DNA of 64,000 nt from Diaminobutyricimonas sp. LJ205 (GTDB lineage: Bacteria; Actinomycetota; Actinomycetes; Actinomycetales; Microbacteriaceae). A program made the translations under genes and the position numbers. Of this stretch, positions 10,834-19,814 are shown piece by piece. Under the pieces are notes generated by a model. It worked only from the letters and a program-made list of their open reading frames with translations, was not told where the DNA came from and made no database searches. Location: positions 744,001 through 808,000 of the forward strand of contig NZ_CP046619.1 of assembly GCF_009755725.1 (NCBI RefSeq), in the 5' to 3' direction. The first letter of the stretch is position 1; the number at the start of each line of letters is the position of its first letter.

Positions 10834-10862
10834 ATTCTGTCAGTGAGAGTGGTCTCATTCAA
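10834..10862 (-). promoter_or_regulatory. lrp operon promoter with a candidate autoregulatory palindrome
   Basis: On the minus strand TTGAAT (10857-10862), a 17-bp spacer and CAGAAT (10834-10839) form a good sigma70-type promoter ending 6 bases before the lrp ATG. Inside the spacer is the palindrome TGAGA-GTGG-TCTCA (10844-10857), well placed for Lrp autorepression. The operator role is inferred. Confidence 0.5.
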
Positions 10863-10931
10863 GCGAATCCGTATCTGGAAGGCGTTTCCACCACTGAAAT
10901 CGATGGTTGCGCCCCGGATCGAGCAGCTCGA

Positions 10932-10937
10932 TAGTCT
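10932..10937 (+). promoter_or_regulatory. -10 element at the head of the FHA/kinase/Fn3 operon
   Basis: TAGTCT lies 7 bases before an ATG at 10945 that opens a 20-codon frame. The spacing matches leaderless actinobacterial transcripts. A possible upstream TTGCGC (10907-10912) has a 19-bp spacer, longer than usual, so the -35 assignment is weak. Confidence 0.35.
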
Positions 10938-10944
10938 GTGGGGT

Positions 10945-11007
10945 ATGGCCAACCGCACCTGCGCGTCGTCGCCGGTCTCCCACGTGATGAGTTACCTCCG
11001 CGAGTGA
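10945..11007 (+). CDS. Possible 20-residue leader ORF coupled to the FHA gene
   Basis: ATG 10945 to TGA 11007 encodes MANRTCASSPVSHVMSYLRE. Its stop overlaps the GTG start of the FHA gene in the GTGA arrangement also used by other genes in this operon, and the FHA GTG has no ribosome site of its own. Translation of this frame could therefore deliver ribosomes to the FHA gene. A -10 element 7 bases upstream fits a leaderless start. There is no similarity evidence and such short frames arise by chance, so confidence is low. Confidence 0.3.
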   Translation: MANRTCASSPVSHVMSYLRE

Positions 11008-11603
11008 ACAGCTACGACCCTGAATCGCCAGACCGCGAACGCGACACCGAGGACACCATCCTGCGTCCCAGCCCGCCGGACGCGCCCGGACATTCCACCG
11101 CCGATGAGGACACCGTTCTGCTCGACCCTGGCCTGCTCGGCATCCGCGACCTCGAGGACACCGTCCGGGGCTCGGTCCGCGGGGCACCCACCGCCGCAGC
11201 GCGCCGTCCGGAGGCTGCCCCGGTAGCCGATCACCGGTTCCGGATGCCGGACGGCGAGGAGTACCTGCTTGACACGCCCGCCCTGATCGGCCGGAAACCT
11301 GCGCCGCCGCGGATCGCCGCGGGCCCGGTGCGCCTGCTCGCGGTCCCGTCCCCTCGTGGAGAAGTGTCATCCACGCACATCGAGTTGCGGGCATCCGGCC
11401 GGGCTGTCGTGGTCACCGATCTCAAATCGACCAATGGCACAACCGTCAGCGTTCCGGGCAATGCTCAGCGTAAACTGCGTCAGGGTGAATCGATGGTGGT
11501 CACCCCCGGCTCGTTAATCGACATCGGGGATGGCAATATTGTCGAGATTCTTCCCACGAACATTCGGGAAGTAAACCCCCAACCTTCAGGAAAGGCCTCG
11601 TGA
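11004..11603 (+). CDS. FHA domain-containing protein
   Basis: A 199-residue cytoplasmic protein with a disordered acidic N-terminus and a C-terminal forkhead-associated domain (about 75-180) that binds phosphothreonine. FHA hallmarks are ALIGRKP, SSTHIEL and DLKSTNGTTV. It probably reads out phosphorylation by the kinase encoded two genes downstream. GTG 11004 gives the GTGA overlap with a short upstream frame; an in-frame GTG at 10938 would add 22 residues and cannot be excluded. It overlaps the PP2C gene by 4 bp. Confidence 0.82.
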   Translation: MNSYDPESPDRERDTEDTILRPSPPDAPGHSTADEDTVLLDPGLLGIRDLEDTVRGSVRGAPTAAARRPEAAPVADHRFRMPDGEEYLLDTPALIGRKPAPPRIAAGPVRLLAVPSPRGEVSSTHIELRASGRAVVVTDLKSTNGTTVSVPGNAQRKLRQGESMVVTPGSLIDIGDGNIVEILPTNIREVNPQPSGKAS

Positions 11604-12421
11604 CACAGATCGGCCACGACATTGCCGACTTCGCCCTGACCGTGCCAGGGGCGGAGGATGCGCAAATTCGCCTGTCCTGGGCGAGCTCGACCGACACCGG
11701 CCTCCGCCGGGCGATCAACGAGGACTCCTCCATCGCCCAGTCGCCGATCTTCGCGGTGGCGGACGGCATGGGAGGGCACTCCTCCGGGGACCTCGCCAGT
11801 GACGCCGTCGTCTCCAGGCTGGCTGAGATGGCCGTGACCGACTTCCTCACCCCCGAGCAGATCACCGCGGCGCTCATCGACGCCACCAGCGACATCGACG
11901 GGGTGAGCGACCAGAGCCGGCTCGGCGTGGGAACGACCGTCACCGGAGTCGCACTGGCTATGCAGGGTCACCAGCCCTGTTTCGCCTTCTTCAACGTGGG
12001 GGACAGTCGGGTCTACCTGTACGAGGCTGACCGCCTGGTGCAGATCACTGTGGACCATTCGGTCGTGCAGGAGATGGTGGATGCCGGGCTCCTCAGCGCA
12101 GCGGACGCGGAGACCCACCCCGACAGCAACGTGATCACCCGGGCCATCGGCTTCGGCGCACCGCCGCAGCCGGACTACTGGATGGTGCCGACCCGCACCG
12201 GCCAACGCATTCTGGTCTGCTCCGACGGGCTCACCAAGGAAGTCACCAACGACGAGATCGCCCGGGTGCTGGCGCGTCGCGAGCCTCCGCTGCCGACCGC
12301 GCACGCGCTGGTGGAAGCGGCGCTCGCCGGTGGCGGTCGCGACAATGTGACCGTGGTGATCGTCGACGTGCTTGACGCGCCCGAGGAACTGCCCGAGGAC
12401 ACCGCGCCCACCGGCCGCTGA
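11600..12421 (+). CDS. PP2C-type serine/threonine protein phosphatase
   Basis: A 273-residue PPM-family phosphatase that uses two Mn/Mg ions to dephosphorylate Ser/Thr. Motifs run in the standard order: TDTGLRRAINEDS, AVADGMGGHSSGD with the metal-binding Asp, GTTVTGVAL, VGDSRVYLY, CSDGLTKEVTND and GGRDNVTVVIVD. No membrane segment. GTG 11600 overlaps the FHA stop and has AGGAAAGG upstream. It should reverse the action of the neighbouring kinase. Confidence 0.93.
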   Translation: MTQIGHDIADFALTVPGAEDAQIRLSWASSTDTGLRRAINEDSSIAQSPIFAVADGMGGHSSGDLASDAVVSRLAEMAVTDFLTPEQITAALIDATSDIDGVSDQSRLGVGTTVTGVALAMQGHQPCFAFFNVGDSRVYLYEADRLVQITVDHSVVQEMVDAGLLSAADAETHPDSNVITRAIGFGAPPQPDYWMVPTRTGQRILVCSDGLTKEVTNDEIARVLARREPPLPTAHALVEAALAGGGRDNVTVVIVDVLDAPEELPEDTAPTGR

Positions 12422-12474
12422 TGAAGTTGCCCCCTGTTCGGGGTGGTGCCCACAGCGGCGTCGCCGGGGTTGCC

Positions 12475-12480
12475 TAGAAT
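12475..12480 (+). promoter_or_regulatory. Possible internal -10 element before the kinase gene
   Basis: TAGAAT lies in the only sizeable gap (95 bp) in the first half of the operon, about 36 bases before the kinase TTG start and its GAGGGGG ribosome site. No clear -35 hexamer is seen. It would allow expression of the kinase and surface protein separately from FHA and PP2C. Confidence 0.35.
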
Positions 12481-12516
12481 AGACGCGTCCGGGCCGGTTC
12501 AGCGAGGGGGAATCGT

Positions 12517-13926
12517 TTGCGCAGACTTCCTTCCCAGCCACCAGTCCTACCGGGGTTCACGCACCTGCACGTGCTTGGTTCCGGAGGGTTCGCCGACGTC
12601 TTCCTGTACGAGCAGAACATGCCCAGGCGCCAGGTCGCCGTGAAGGTGATGCTGAGCGACGTGGTCAACGACAGCGGCAGGGCGATGTTCCAGGCCGAAG
12701 CCAACCTGATGGCCCAGCTCAGCTCGCACCCGTCGATCCTCACGGTGTATCAGGCGAGCGTCGCCTCGGATGGCCGTCCCTACCTGGTGATGGAGCTGTG
12801 CTCGGCGAAGCTCAGCGAGCGTTACCGGCGCGAGCGGATCCCGGTACCCGAAGTGCTCAGCATTGCCGTGAAGATCGGCAGCGCGATTGAGACCGCCCAT
12901 CGCGCGGGGGTCCTGCACCGAGACATCAAGCCCTCCAACATCCTCACCACCGCGTATGGGCACCCGGTGCTCTCGGACTTCGGCATCGCCGCGACGGTCG
13001 GCCAGTCGCAGGGCGCCGACGCCATCGGCATGAGCGTGCCATGGTCGGCTCCCGAGGTGCTGCTCGATGAGACCGCGGGCACCATCGAGACCGAGGTGTA
13101 TTCGTTCGCGGCAACGGTGTACTCGCTGCTCGCGGGGCGGTCACCGTTCGAGCATCCCGGTGGCTCCAACTCCTCGGCTGACCTCATCTCCCGGATCACC
13201 CGAGGCAAGCTGCAGCCGATCGGCCGCCCGGATGTTCCGGCGAGCCTCGAGGCCGCGCTTCGCCGAGGGATGGCGCGGAAGCCGGAACAGCGTCCCTCAA
13301 GCGTGCTGGAGTTCTTGCGGGACCTGCAAGCGGTGGAGACCGAACTCGGGCTACCGCAGACGCCGGTCGAGGTGGCGATGGACGACTGGGCCCTGGCAAC
13401 GGTCGCAGACCTCGAGGACCGCACGCGCGTCCGTGGCGTGGCAGGCAATGTCAACGCGGCCAAGCGTCGCAGGCGGCGGGCGATCGCGGAGGGATACCAA
13501 CCGGTTGGCACGGTGCTGCGTTCCTCCAGTTCGAGACGCACGTCCGGCACATCGCCGCAGCGACCGAACCGCTCGGTACAGGTGCTGACCTGGGTGCTGG
13601 TAGCCGCGTCCGTGCTGGTGATCGCGGCCGGTGCCACGGCAACGCTCATGCTCATCCGCGCGAACTCGTCGGATATCCCGGTGGTCAGCAACATTGCGGG
13701 GGAGCGCTCCGACGGTGTCGTCAGATTCAGTTGGGACGACCCTGGCATCGCGCCCACCGACAGCTACAGCGTGCAACTGGGCGATCGCGCCGCCTCGACC
13801 CAGCAATCAACCCAGTTCCAGGTCGACGCCGCGGCCGGCACCCGGGTCTGCATCACCGTCGCGGTCAACCGTGAAGGCAAGATGGGCCCGCCCAGCACCG
13901 AGAAATGCGTGGACGTGCCTGAGTGA
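12517..13926 (+). CDS. Transmembrane serine/threonine protein kinase
   Basis: A 469-residue Hanks-type kinase. The catalytic domain spans about 10-270: glycine loop GSGGFADVFLYE, VAVKVML lysine, HRDIKPSNIL catalytic loop near 133, DFGIAATV, and SVPWSAPEVLL in place of APE. A basic juxtamembrane linker leads to one membrane segment (about 355-379) and a small extracellular Fn3-like domain (SDGVVRFSWDDPG, SYSVQLGD) rather than PASTA repeats. TTG 12517 follows GAGGGGG. The Fn3 head and the downstream Fn3 surface protein recall Pkb2 of the bifidobacterial PFNA cluster. Stop overlaps the next gene. Confidence 0.92.
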   Translation: MRRLPSQPPVLPGFTHLHVLGSGGFADVFLYEQNMPRRQVAVKVMLSDVVNDSGRAMFQAEANLMAQLSSHPSILTVYQASVASDGRPYLVMELCSAKLSERYRRERIPVPEVLSIAVKIGSAIETAHRAGVLHRDIKPSNILTTAYGHPVLSDFGIAATVGQSQGADAIGMSVPWSAPEVLLDETAGTIETEVYSFAATVYSLLAGRSPFEHPGGSNSSADLISRITRGKLQPIGRPDVPASLEAALRRGMARKPEQRPSSVLEFLRDLQAVETELGLPQTPVEVAMDDWALATVADLEDRTRVRGVAGNVNAAKRRRRRAIAEGYQPVGTVLRSSSSRRTSGTSPQRPNRSVQVLTWVLVAASVLVIAAGATATLMLIRANSSDIPVVSNIAGERSDGVVRFSWDDPGIAPTDSYSVQLGDRAASTQQSTQFQVDAAAGTRVCITVAVNREGKMGPPSTEKCVDVPE

Positions 13927-16900
13927 GCACGTTGAGGACTTGGCTGGCCGCGCGGCGATCCGGTGTCGTCACCGCGACCAGCGGCGTGCTCATTGCCGCG
14001 CTGGTCGGCACGGTCGCGGTCGTGTCCTCCGGGTACACGGCCCAGAAAGTCACCCTCACCGACGGGGCCGTCTGGGTTCCGAACGGTGAGGATCAGGTGA
14101 TCGGCCGGGTCAGCACGGAAGTGCTCGCAGTCGACACCGTCGTCGAAGCGGGCAGCCAGGACCTCGACGTCGTCCAGTCCGGCGACACCGTGCTGATGGT
14201 TGACAACGCCGGCAGCAAACTTGCGCTGGTCGATCCCGCGACCGCCCAGGCGGTGGAGAGTGTCCCGCTGCCACCCGAGGAAACCGAGGTGTACCTCGCC
14301 GCCGACCGGGCCGTCATCCACGCCCAGCAGACCGGCGAGATCTGGATTGTCGGCACCGCGGAGCTGGCCGCGTTCGACCCGGAGAGTGAACCCCAGCTCA
14401 GTCTCGGCGCGAACTCCGTCGCGGCAGTCGATCCGAACGGCGTGCTGTTCGTGTTCTCGCCGGAAGCGCGGACGGTGTACCGCATCGACGCGGCCCGCGG
14501 CGACTCGGTGGAATCCACCGCGGCAACCGAGTTCGGCGAGGCCGACGGCAGTTACCAGATCACGACGGTCGATGGCCGGTGGGTGGTTCTGGATGTCGAA
14601 GAGCAACGCCTGCAGACCGGTGACACGGTCATCGGCCTAGACGACATCGCCGGCGACCAGCTCGCGCTGCAAGCTCCATCGGCGGGCGGCAGCAGCGTGC
14701 TCATCGCCCATGATCAAGGGCTGATGCGGGTTCCGCTCGGCGGCGCCGACCCGCAGGAGGTCACCGACCAGGGTTCGGGGACCGCCACTCGGCCGCTCGT
14801 CGTCGACGACTGCGCGTACACCGCCTGGAGTTCGGGCACGCTCTGGCGGCAATGCGAGAACGCGGACGCCGAGACGATCGGCTTGCAGTCCATGCCGCCG
14901 GCCGCGCGGCTCGACTTCGCTGCCAACGGTGATCGGGCGGTGCTGAACGATCGCGCCGGTGGGGCGAGCTGGGCGATCCAGCAAGGCGGTCAGCTGATCG
15001 ACAACTGGGACGATCTGCTCAATGAAGAGGAAGACCGGCAGCAGGTCGAGGAGAACGACGAAGACACCCCGCCCGAGCTCGAGCGCACCCAGGTCGCGCC
15101 GGTAGCCATCGACGACGAGTTCGGTGCCCGACCGGGTCGTTCGACGGTCCTTCCCGTGCTGTTGAACGACTACGACGCCAACGGCGACGTCCTCGTGATC
15201 GAGAGCACCGACGAACTCGACCCGTCGCTCGCGCGCCTTGACTTCATCAACCAGCGACAACAGCTGCTGCTCACGTTGCCCGAGGACGCCAGCGGAGCGT
15301 TCACGATCGGCTACACCATCAGCGACGGCCGCGGCGGTTCGGCCTCAGCGACGATAACCGTCACCATCCGCGCCGACGGTGAGAACTCGGCGCCGGTCCA
15401 GGTGCGGCAGACCAAGGCGACCGTGCAGCAGGGCAGCAGCGTGACCACGAACGCGCTGGGGGACTGGGTCGATCCCGACGGTGACGCCTTCTACCTGTCC
15501 AGCGCCGCGGTCGCCCACCCTGACGCTGTCAGCTTCGAGCCGGACGGCACGGTCGTCTTCAGCGAACGCGGCGGCGCCGGCGACATCCGCCAGATCGCCC
15601 TGGTCGCAACGGATGGCACCGCCGACGGCGTCGGCGGACTCGCCGTCACCGTGCACCCCACCGGCGCAGTGCCGATCATCGCCGAGCCGTTCGCGGTGGT
15701 CGCCTACGCCGGTCAGCCGGTGACGGTCACCCCGCTCGCCCACGTCCGTGGCGGCAACGGGGTCGTCCGGCTGAACGGCGTGCCTGACAAGGCGGGCGCG
15801 ACGATCGTCCCCAGCTACGAGGACGGCACCTTCACCTTCGTCAGCGACCAGGTGCGCACTCACTACCTCGAGTACGTGGTGGCGGACAGTGAACAGTCGG
15901 TCACGGGGCTGGTGCGGGTTGTCGTGCAAAGCCCACCGGACGCGAACTCGACACCGATCACGGTGCCGAAGACGGTGTTCGTCAAGACGCTGAGCAGCGA
16001 AACCGTTGACGTGGCCGCGACCGACATCGACCCGGCCGGCGGTGTGCTGATCGTCACCGAGGTCATGAACGTCCCCATCAGCGGGGGAGTGCGCGCCGAA
16101 GTGCTCGAGCAACGCTCGGTGCGAGTGACTCTCACCGCGCCGCTGCAATCGGGCTCGGCGACCTTCAACTACCGCGTCAGCAACGGCCTCGTCGACGCTG
16201 TCGGGTCGATCACCGTTGTCGAGATTCCCCGGCCGGACCAGTTGCAGCCCCCGGTCGCCACCGACGACACCGCCGGCGTGCGAGTCGGTGACGCCGTCCG
16301 CATCCCCGTGCTGGAGAACGACTTCCACCCCGACGGCGCCGAGATCGGGCTGAGTCCCGCGCTGGTGCAGGATGTCGCCTCCGGGGGCGGTCTGCTGTTC
16401 GCCGACGGCAACGACCTGCGCTACCTCGCACCGACCACACCCGGCGTGTACACCGCCGTGTACCAGATCACCGACCCCTCAGGCCAGACCGCACAGGCCC
16501 AGCTCACCCTCACCGTGCGCGAGGAGGACCAGGCGACGAACAACCCGCCGGTGCCGCCGACGCTCACGGCGCGCGTGATCTCCGGTGAACAGGTGCAGAT
16601 CGACGCTCGGATGGACGGCACCGACCCCGACGGGGACACCGTGCAACTGCTCGGCCCCGAGAGCAACCCTTCGAAGGGCTCGGTCGTGGAGACCGGCGCC
16701 GACTACTTCGTCTACGAGGCGGGCGACTACTCGGCAGGCACCGACACCTTCGCCTACACCGTCATCGACGGGTTGGGGGCCCGGGCGACGGGCACCGTGC
16801 GAATCGGCATCACCCCGAGCGCGGGCGCCCAGAACCCCGTCGCGGTCGAGGACGAAGTTCAAGCGCGACCGGGACGCAGCGTGCTCGTGCAGGTGCTCGC

Positions 16901-19814
16901 CAACGACTCCGACCCCGAAGGCAGTGCGTTGACGGTGTCGGCGGTGGAGAGCGGGGATGCCGCTGTGCAAGCGGAAATCGTCGAAGAGTCGCTCGTGAGA
17001 GTCACCCCGCCCACAGTGCCGGGACGGTACGGGCTCGTCTACACGATCGAGAATGCGGCCGGCGGCAGCAGTTCGAACTTCATCACCGTGATCGTCTCGG
17101 AGACCGCGCCGCTGAGCTACCCGCAGGCCAGCGACACCGTGCTGCGACTCACCGACATCCTCGATCGAGAGGAGGTCGACGTCGACGTCCTCGCCAACGT
17201 CTTCTTCGCCGACGGCGACGCGCGGGACCTGAAGCTGTCGGTGCTGCCTGCGTGGCGCGAGAGCGCCGACGTCACGAGCCGCGCAACCGTGAGAGTGCAG
17301 ATCCAGGACGACAGCCAGATCATCCCGTTCTCAGTCGCGCACCCCGATGATGACAGCGTCCGGTCCTACGCCCTGATCTGGGTACCCGGCTTCGACGACG
17401 CCCTGCCGCAACTCGATCGCACAGCGGGGCCTCTCACCGTGGTCAGCGAGGAAACCCTGCGGATCGACCTTGCCGATTACGTTGTCGCTGTCGGCGGTCG
17501 TGACGTGCGGCTCACCGACTCCGGCTCGGTGCGCGCCACGAACTCCGACGGATCAGACCTGGTCGTCGACCCGTTCACGCTCGAGTTCACCTCGGCTCCG
17601 CTCTACTTCGGGCCGGCGTCGATCACCTTCGAAGTGACCGATGGCAGTTCCGCGACCGACCCGGAGGGCCGGACCGCGATTCTGGTGCTGCCGATCACGG
17701 TCAGCCCCCGCGAGAACCAACCGCCGGTCTTCGCCGGTGCCTCGGTGGAATTCGAACCGGGGCAGGAACGCGAGTTCGATCTGGTGCGACTGACCAATTA
17801 TCCGTACGCGGACGACGCCGACGAGCTTGCCTACCAACTGCTCGGAGCGGTGCCCACCGGCTTCGAGGCCGCCGTCGATGGTCAGGTGCTCCGGGTGCGG
17901 GCCGAGGAGGGCACGGCGAAGGGCACGATCACTGAACTCAACATCGGTGTGCGAGACCGCGCCGCTGCGGGTACCGCGGGCAAGATCCGGATGCAGGTCG
18001 TCGCCTCAACCCGGCCCCTCGCGCGACCCGCTGCGGACTCGCAGGTGACCAAACGCGGCGAAACCACCGTGATCGACGTGCTCGCGAACGACCAGGCCGC
18101 CAACCCGTTCCCCGGTGAACCCCTGCGTGTGGTCGCGATTCGCGGCATCGGCGGGGGAGCGCTGCCCGCGGGCGTGACCGTGACACCGAGCGCCGACAAC
18201 TCACGGTTGACCGTCACGGTGAGCGGATCTGCGGCACCGAACGACAGCAACCTGCAGTACCAGGTGGCCGACGCCACGGGCGACCGGGACCGGTACGTGT
18301 GGGGCAACGTGACCATCTCGGTGCAGGACGTGCCGGACACCCCGGTTGCTCCGACCCGGGCATCCGGCGGCCACGAAGAAGGGTTGCTGACCCTCGCGCT
18401 GTCGGCTCCCCAGTTCAACAACTCGCCGATCACCCGCTACGAGGTGGTGAGCTCGAGCCACGGCAACTACCGCCGCGATTGCGGGCTGTCGCTGCGGTGC
18501 GGGCTGCCTGACCTCACCGCCGGACTCAGCTACCAGTTCTCGGTGATCGCCTACAACGGCATCGGCGCGTCGCAGGCGAGCCCGCTCAGTGCGCCGCTCA
18601 GCGCCGACTATCTCCCTGCGGCGCCGACGAGCGTGACAGCCGCCCCGGTGGCTGCGCCGGCCGCACCGGCAACGATCCGCATCTCCTGGAGCCCGGTCCC
18701 GGACCCGCAACCCGGCAGCCGGGTCAGCCGCTACGTCGTCCAGATCGCCGGATCCGGTGTGAACTGGTCCACCGAGGTCGGCCGGGACACCACCGACCCG
18801 CTCACCACGACAGCGAATGGCCAGCTGGTCCCGGGAACGAGTTACACCGTTACGGTGTACGCCAAGAATGCCGCGCAGGTCGGTGAAGCGGACTGGCGGC
18901 GAACGACGGCCACCGTGATTCCGGTCGGCCAGCCCGGCGCACCCAATCCGGCGCCGACGGCGGGGACTTCCGCCGACGGGTCGGGTGCGGTCACCGTCAG
19001 CTGGGGTGCGGCGGCGGAGAACGGGGCCGCCGGCGTGACCTACTCGATCGCCCGGTTCGACGGCTCACGGTCGGCTCCCGCGTGCAGCCCGACCAGTAAG
19101 CCGGGGGTGATCGCCGCAGGCGTCAACTCGCCCTGGACCGACAGCACCGCGCGTGACCGGAACACGTACACCTACGTGGTCTACGCCGACAATGATTATC
19201 ACTGCACGTCGGCAACCACCGGCGAGGTCGAATCCAAGCAGGTGCCCGGGCAGGCCAGCGGCAGTATCAGCGTGCAAAGCAGCGGCGGCGGACAGTTCGA
19301 CATCCGCGTCGACAGCCTGTCCGTGGCATCCGGAACCGCCGACAAGTACCAGTACCGCATCGGCGGATCCGCGTGGCGGGATGTCACAGTAGGGCAGTGG
19401 CTCACCTCTCTGGCCGGCAGCGGGGTGTACGGAAATCAGCAGAACGTGGAGTTCCGCGGATGCCGCGACCGCAGTGACACCTTCTGCGGGCCGCCCTCTA
19501 TCCCGCTGACCGCCACCCCGGTGAACACGCGCGCGGGCATCCAGAGTTGCGTCGTCGGCAGCAACCCGATTCCGACCGCACCCAACAACAACGGTGCCGC
19601 CGCAACCGTCCTCTACATGTTCTCGTACAACATCTCGGTCCTCGGAACGCCGCCTACCTGGTCCGGCTTCACCTACACCGAGACGACGGCCGTGCCGCCG
19701 GGTGCCGTCGCTGCCCGAGTGCGCGCCACCGTTACGATCGGATCCAACAGCTACACCGACCCTGGTTGGGGTCCGATCGATGGGGGACAACCGTGTACGA
19801 CACCGACACCGTGA
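13923..19814 (+). CDS. Giant membrane-anchored Ig-like/cadherin-like and Fn3 repeat protein
   Basis: 1963 residues, the largest gene here. One N-terminal membrane segment (about 13-35) points the rest outside the cell. Residues about 40-370 look like a beta-propeller (repeated short VLMVDNAG, VLFVFSPEART strands). After an acidic linker (about 365-390) come tandem Ig/cadherin-like modules marked by VLLNDYDANGD, WVDPDGD, VLENDFHPDG, GTDPDGD, VLANDSDPEGS and VLANDQAANP, to about 1460. Several Fn3 domains follow (SPITRYEVVSS, SRYVVQIAG, TYVVYADND). No LPXTG or C-terminal anchor. GTG 13923 overlaps the kinase stop. Likely a cell-surface adhesion or ligand-binding stalk. Confidence 0.85.
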   Translation: MSTLRTWLAARRSGVVTATSGVLIAALVGTVAVVSSGYTAQKVTLTDGAVWVPNGEDQVIGRVSTEVLAVDTVVEAGSQDLDVVQSGDTVLMVDNAGSKLALVDPATAQAVESVPLPPEETEVYLAADRAVIHAQQTGEIWIVGTAELAAFDPESEPQLSLGANSVAAVDPNGVLFVFSPEARTVYRIDAARGDSVESTAATEFGEADGSYQITTVDGRWVVLDVEEQRLQTGDTVIGLDDIAGDQLALQAPSAGGSSVLIAHDQGLMRVPLGGADPQEVTDQGSGTATRPLVVDDCAYTAWSSGTLWRQCENADAETIGLQSMPPAARLDFAANGDRAVLNDRAGGASWAIQQGGQLIDNWDDLLNEEEDRQQVEENDEDTPPELERTQVAPVAIDDEFGARPGRSTVLPVLLNDYDANGDVLVIESTDELDPSLARLDFINQRQQLLLTLPEDASGAFTIGYTISDGRGGSASATITVTIRADGENSAPVQVRQTKATVQQGSSVTTNALGDWVDPDGDAFYLSSAAVAHPDAVSFEPDGTVVFSERGGAGDIRQIALVATDGTADGVGGLAVTVHPTGAVPIIAEPFAVVAYAGQPVTVTPLAHVRGGNGVVRLNGVPDKAGATIVPSYEDGTFTFVSDQVRTHYLEYVVADSEQSVTGLVRVVVQSPPDANSTPITVPKTVFVKTLSSETVDVAATDIDPAGGVLIVTEVMNVPISGGVRAEVLEQRSVRVTLTAPLQSGSATFNYRVSNGLVDAVGSITVVEIPRPDQLQPPVATDDTAGVRVGDAVRIPVLENDFHPDGAEIGLSPALVQDVASGGGLLFADGNDLRYLAPTTPGVYTAVYQITDPSGQTAQAQLTLTVREEDQATNNPPVPPTLTARVISGEQVQIDARMDGTDPDGDTVQLLGPESNPSKGSVVETGADYFVYEAGDYSAGTDTFAYTVIDGLGARATGTVRIGITPSAGAQNPVAVEDEVQARPGRSVLVQVLANDSDPEGSALTVSAVESGDAAVQAEIVEESLVRVTPPTVPGRYGLVYTIENAAGGSSSNFITVIVSETAPLSYPQASDTVLRLTDILDREEVDVDVLANVFFADGDARDLKLSVLPAWRESADVTSRATVRVQIQDDSQIIPFSVAHPDDDSVRSYALIWVPGFDDALPQLDRTAGPLTVVSEETLRIDLADYVVAVGGRDVRLTDSGSVRATNSDGSDLVVDPFTLEFTSAPLYFGPASITFEVTDGSSATDPEGRTAILVLPITVSPRENQPPVFAGASVEFEPGQEREFDLVRLTNYPYADDADELAYQLLGAVPTGFEAAVDGQVLRVRAEEGTAKGTITELNIGVRDRAAAGTAGKIRMQVVASTRPLARPAADSQVTKRGETTVIDVLANDQAANPFPGEPLRVVAIRGIGGGALPAGVTVTPSADNSRLTVTVSGSAAPNDSNLQYQVADATGDRDRYVWGNVTISVQDVPDTPVAPTRASGGHEEGLLTLALSAPQFNNSPITRYEVVSSSHGNYRRDCGLSLRCGLPDLTAGLSYQFSVIAYNGIGASQASPLSAPLSADYLPAAPTSVTAAPVAAPAAPATIRISWSPVPDPQPGSRVSRYVVQIAGSGVNWSTEVGRDTTDPLTTTANGQLVPGTSYTVTVYAKNAAQVGEADWRRTTATVIPVGQPGAPNPAPTAGTSADGSGAVTVSWGAAAENGAAGVTYSIARFDGSRSAPACSPTSKPGVIAAGVNSPWTDSTARDRNTYTYVVYADNDYHCTSATTGEVESKQVPGQASGSISVQSSGGGQFDIRVDSLSVASGTADKYQYRIGGSAWRDVTVGQWLTSLAGSGVYGNQQNVEFRGCRDRSDTFCGPPSIPLTATPVNTRAGIQSCVVGSNPIPTAPNNNGAAATVLYMFSYNISVLGTPPTWSGFTYTETTAVPPGAVAARVRATVTIGSNSYTDPGWGPIDGGQPCTTPTP

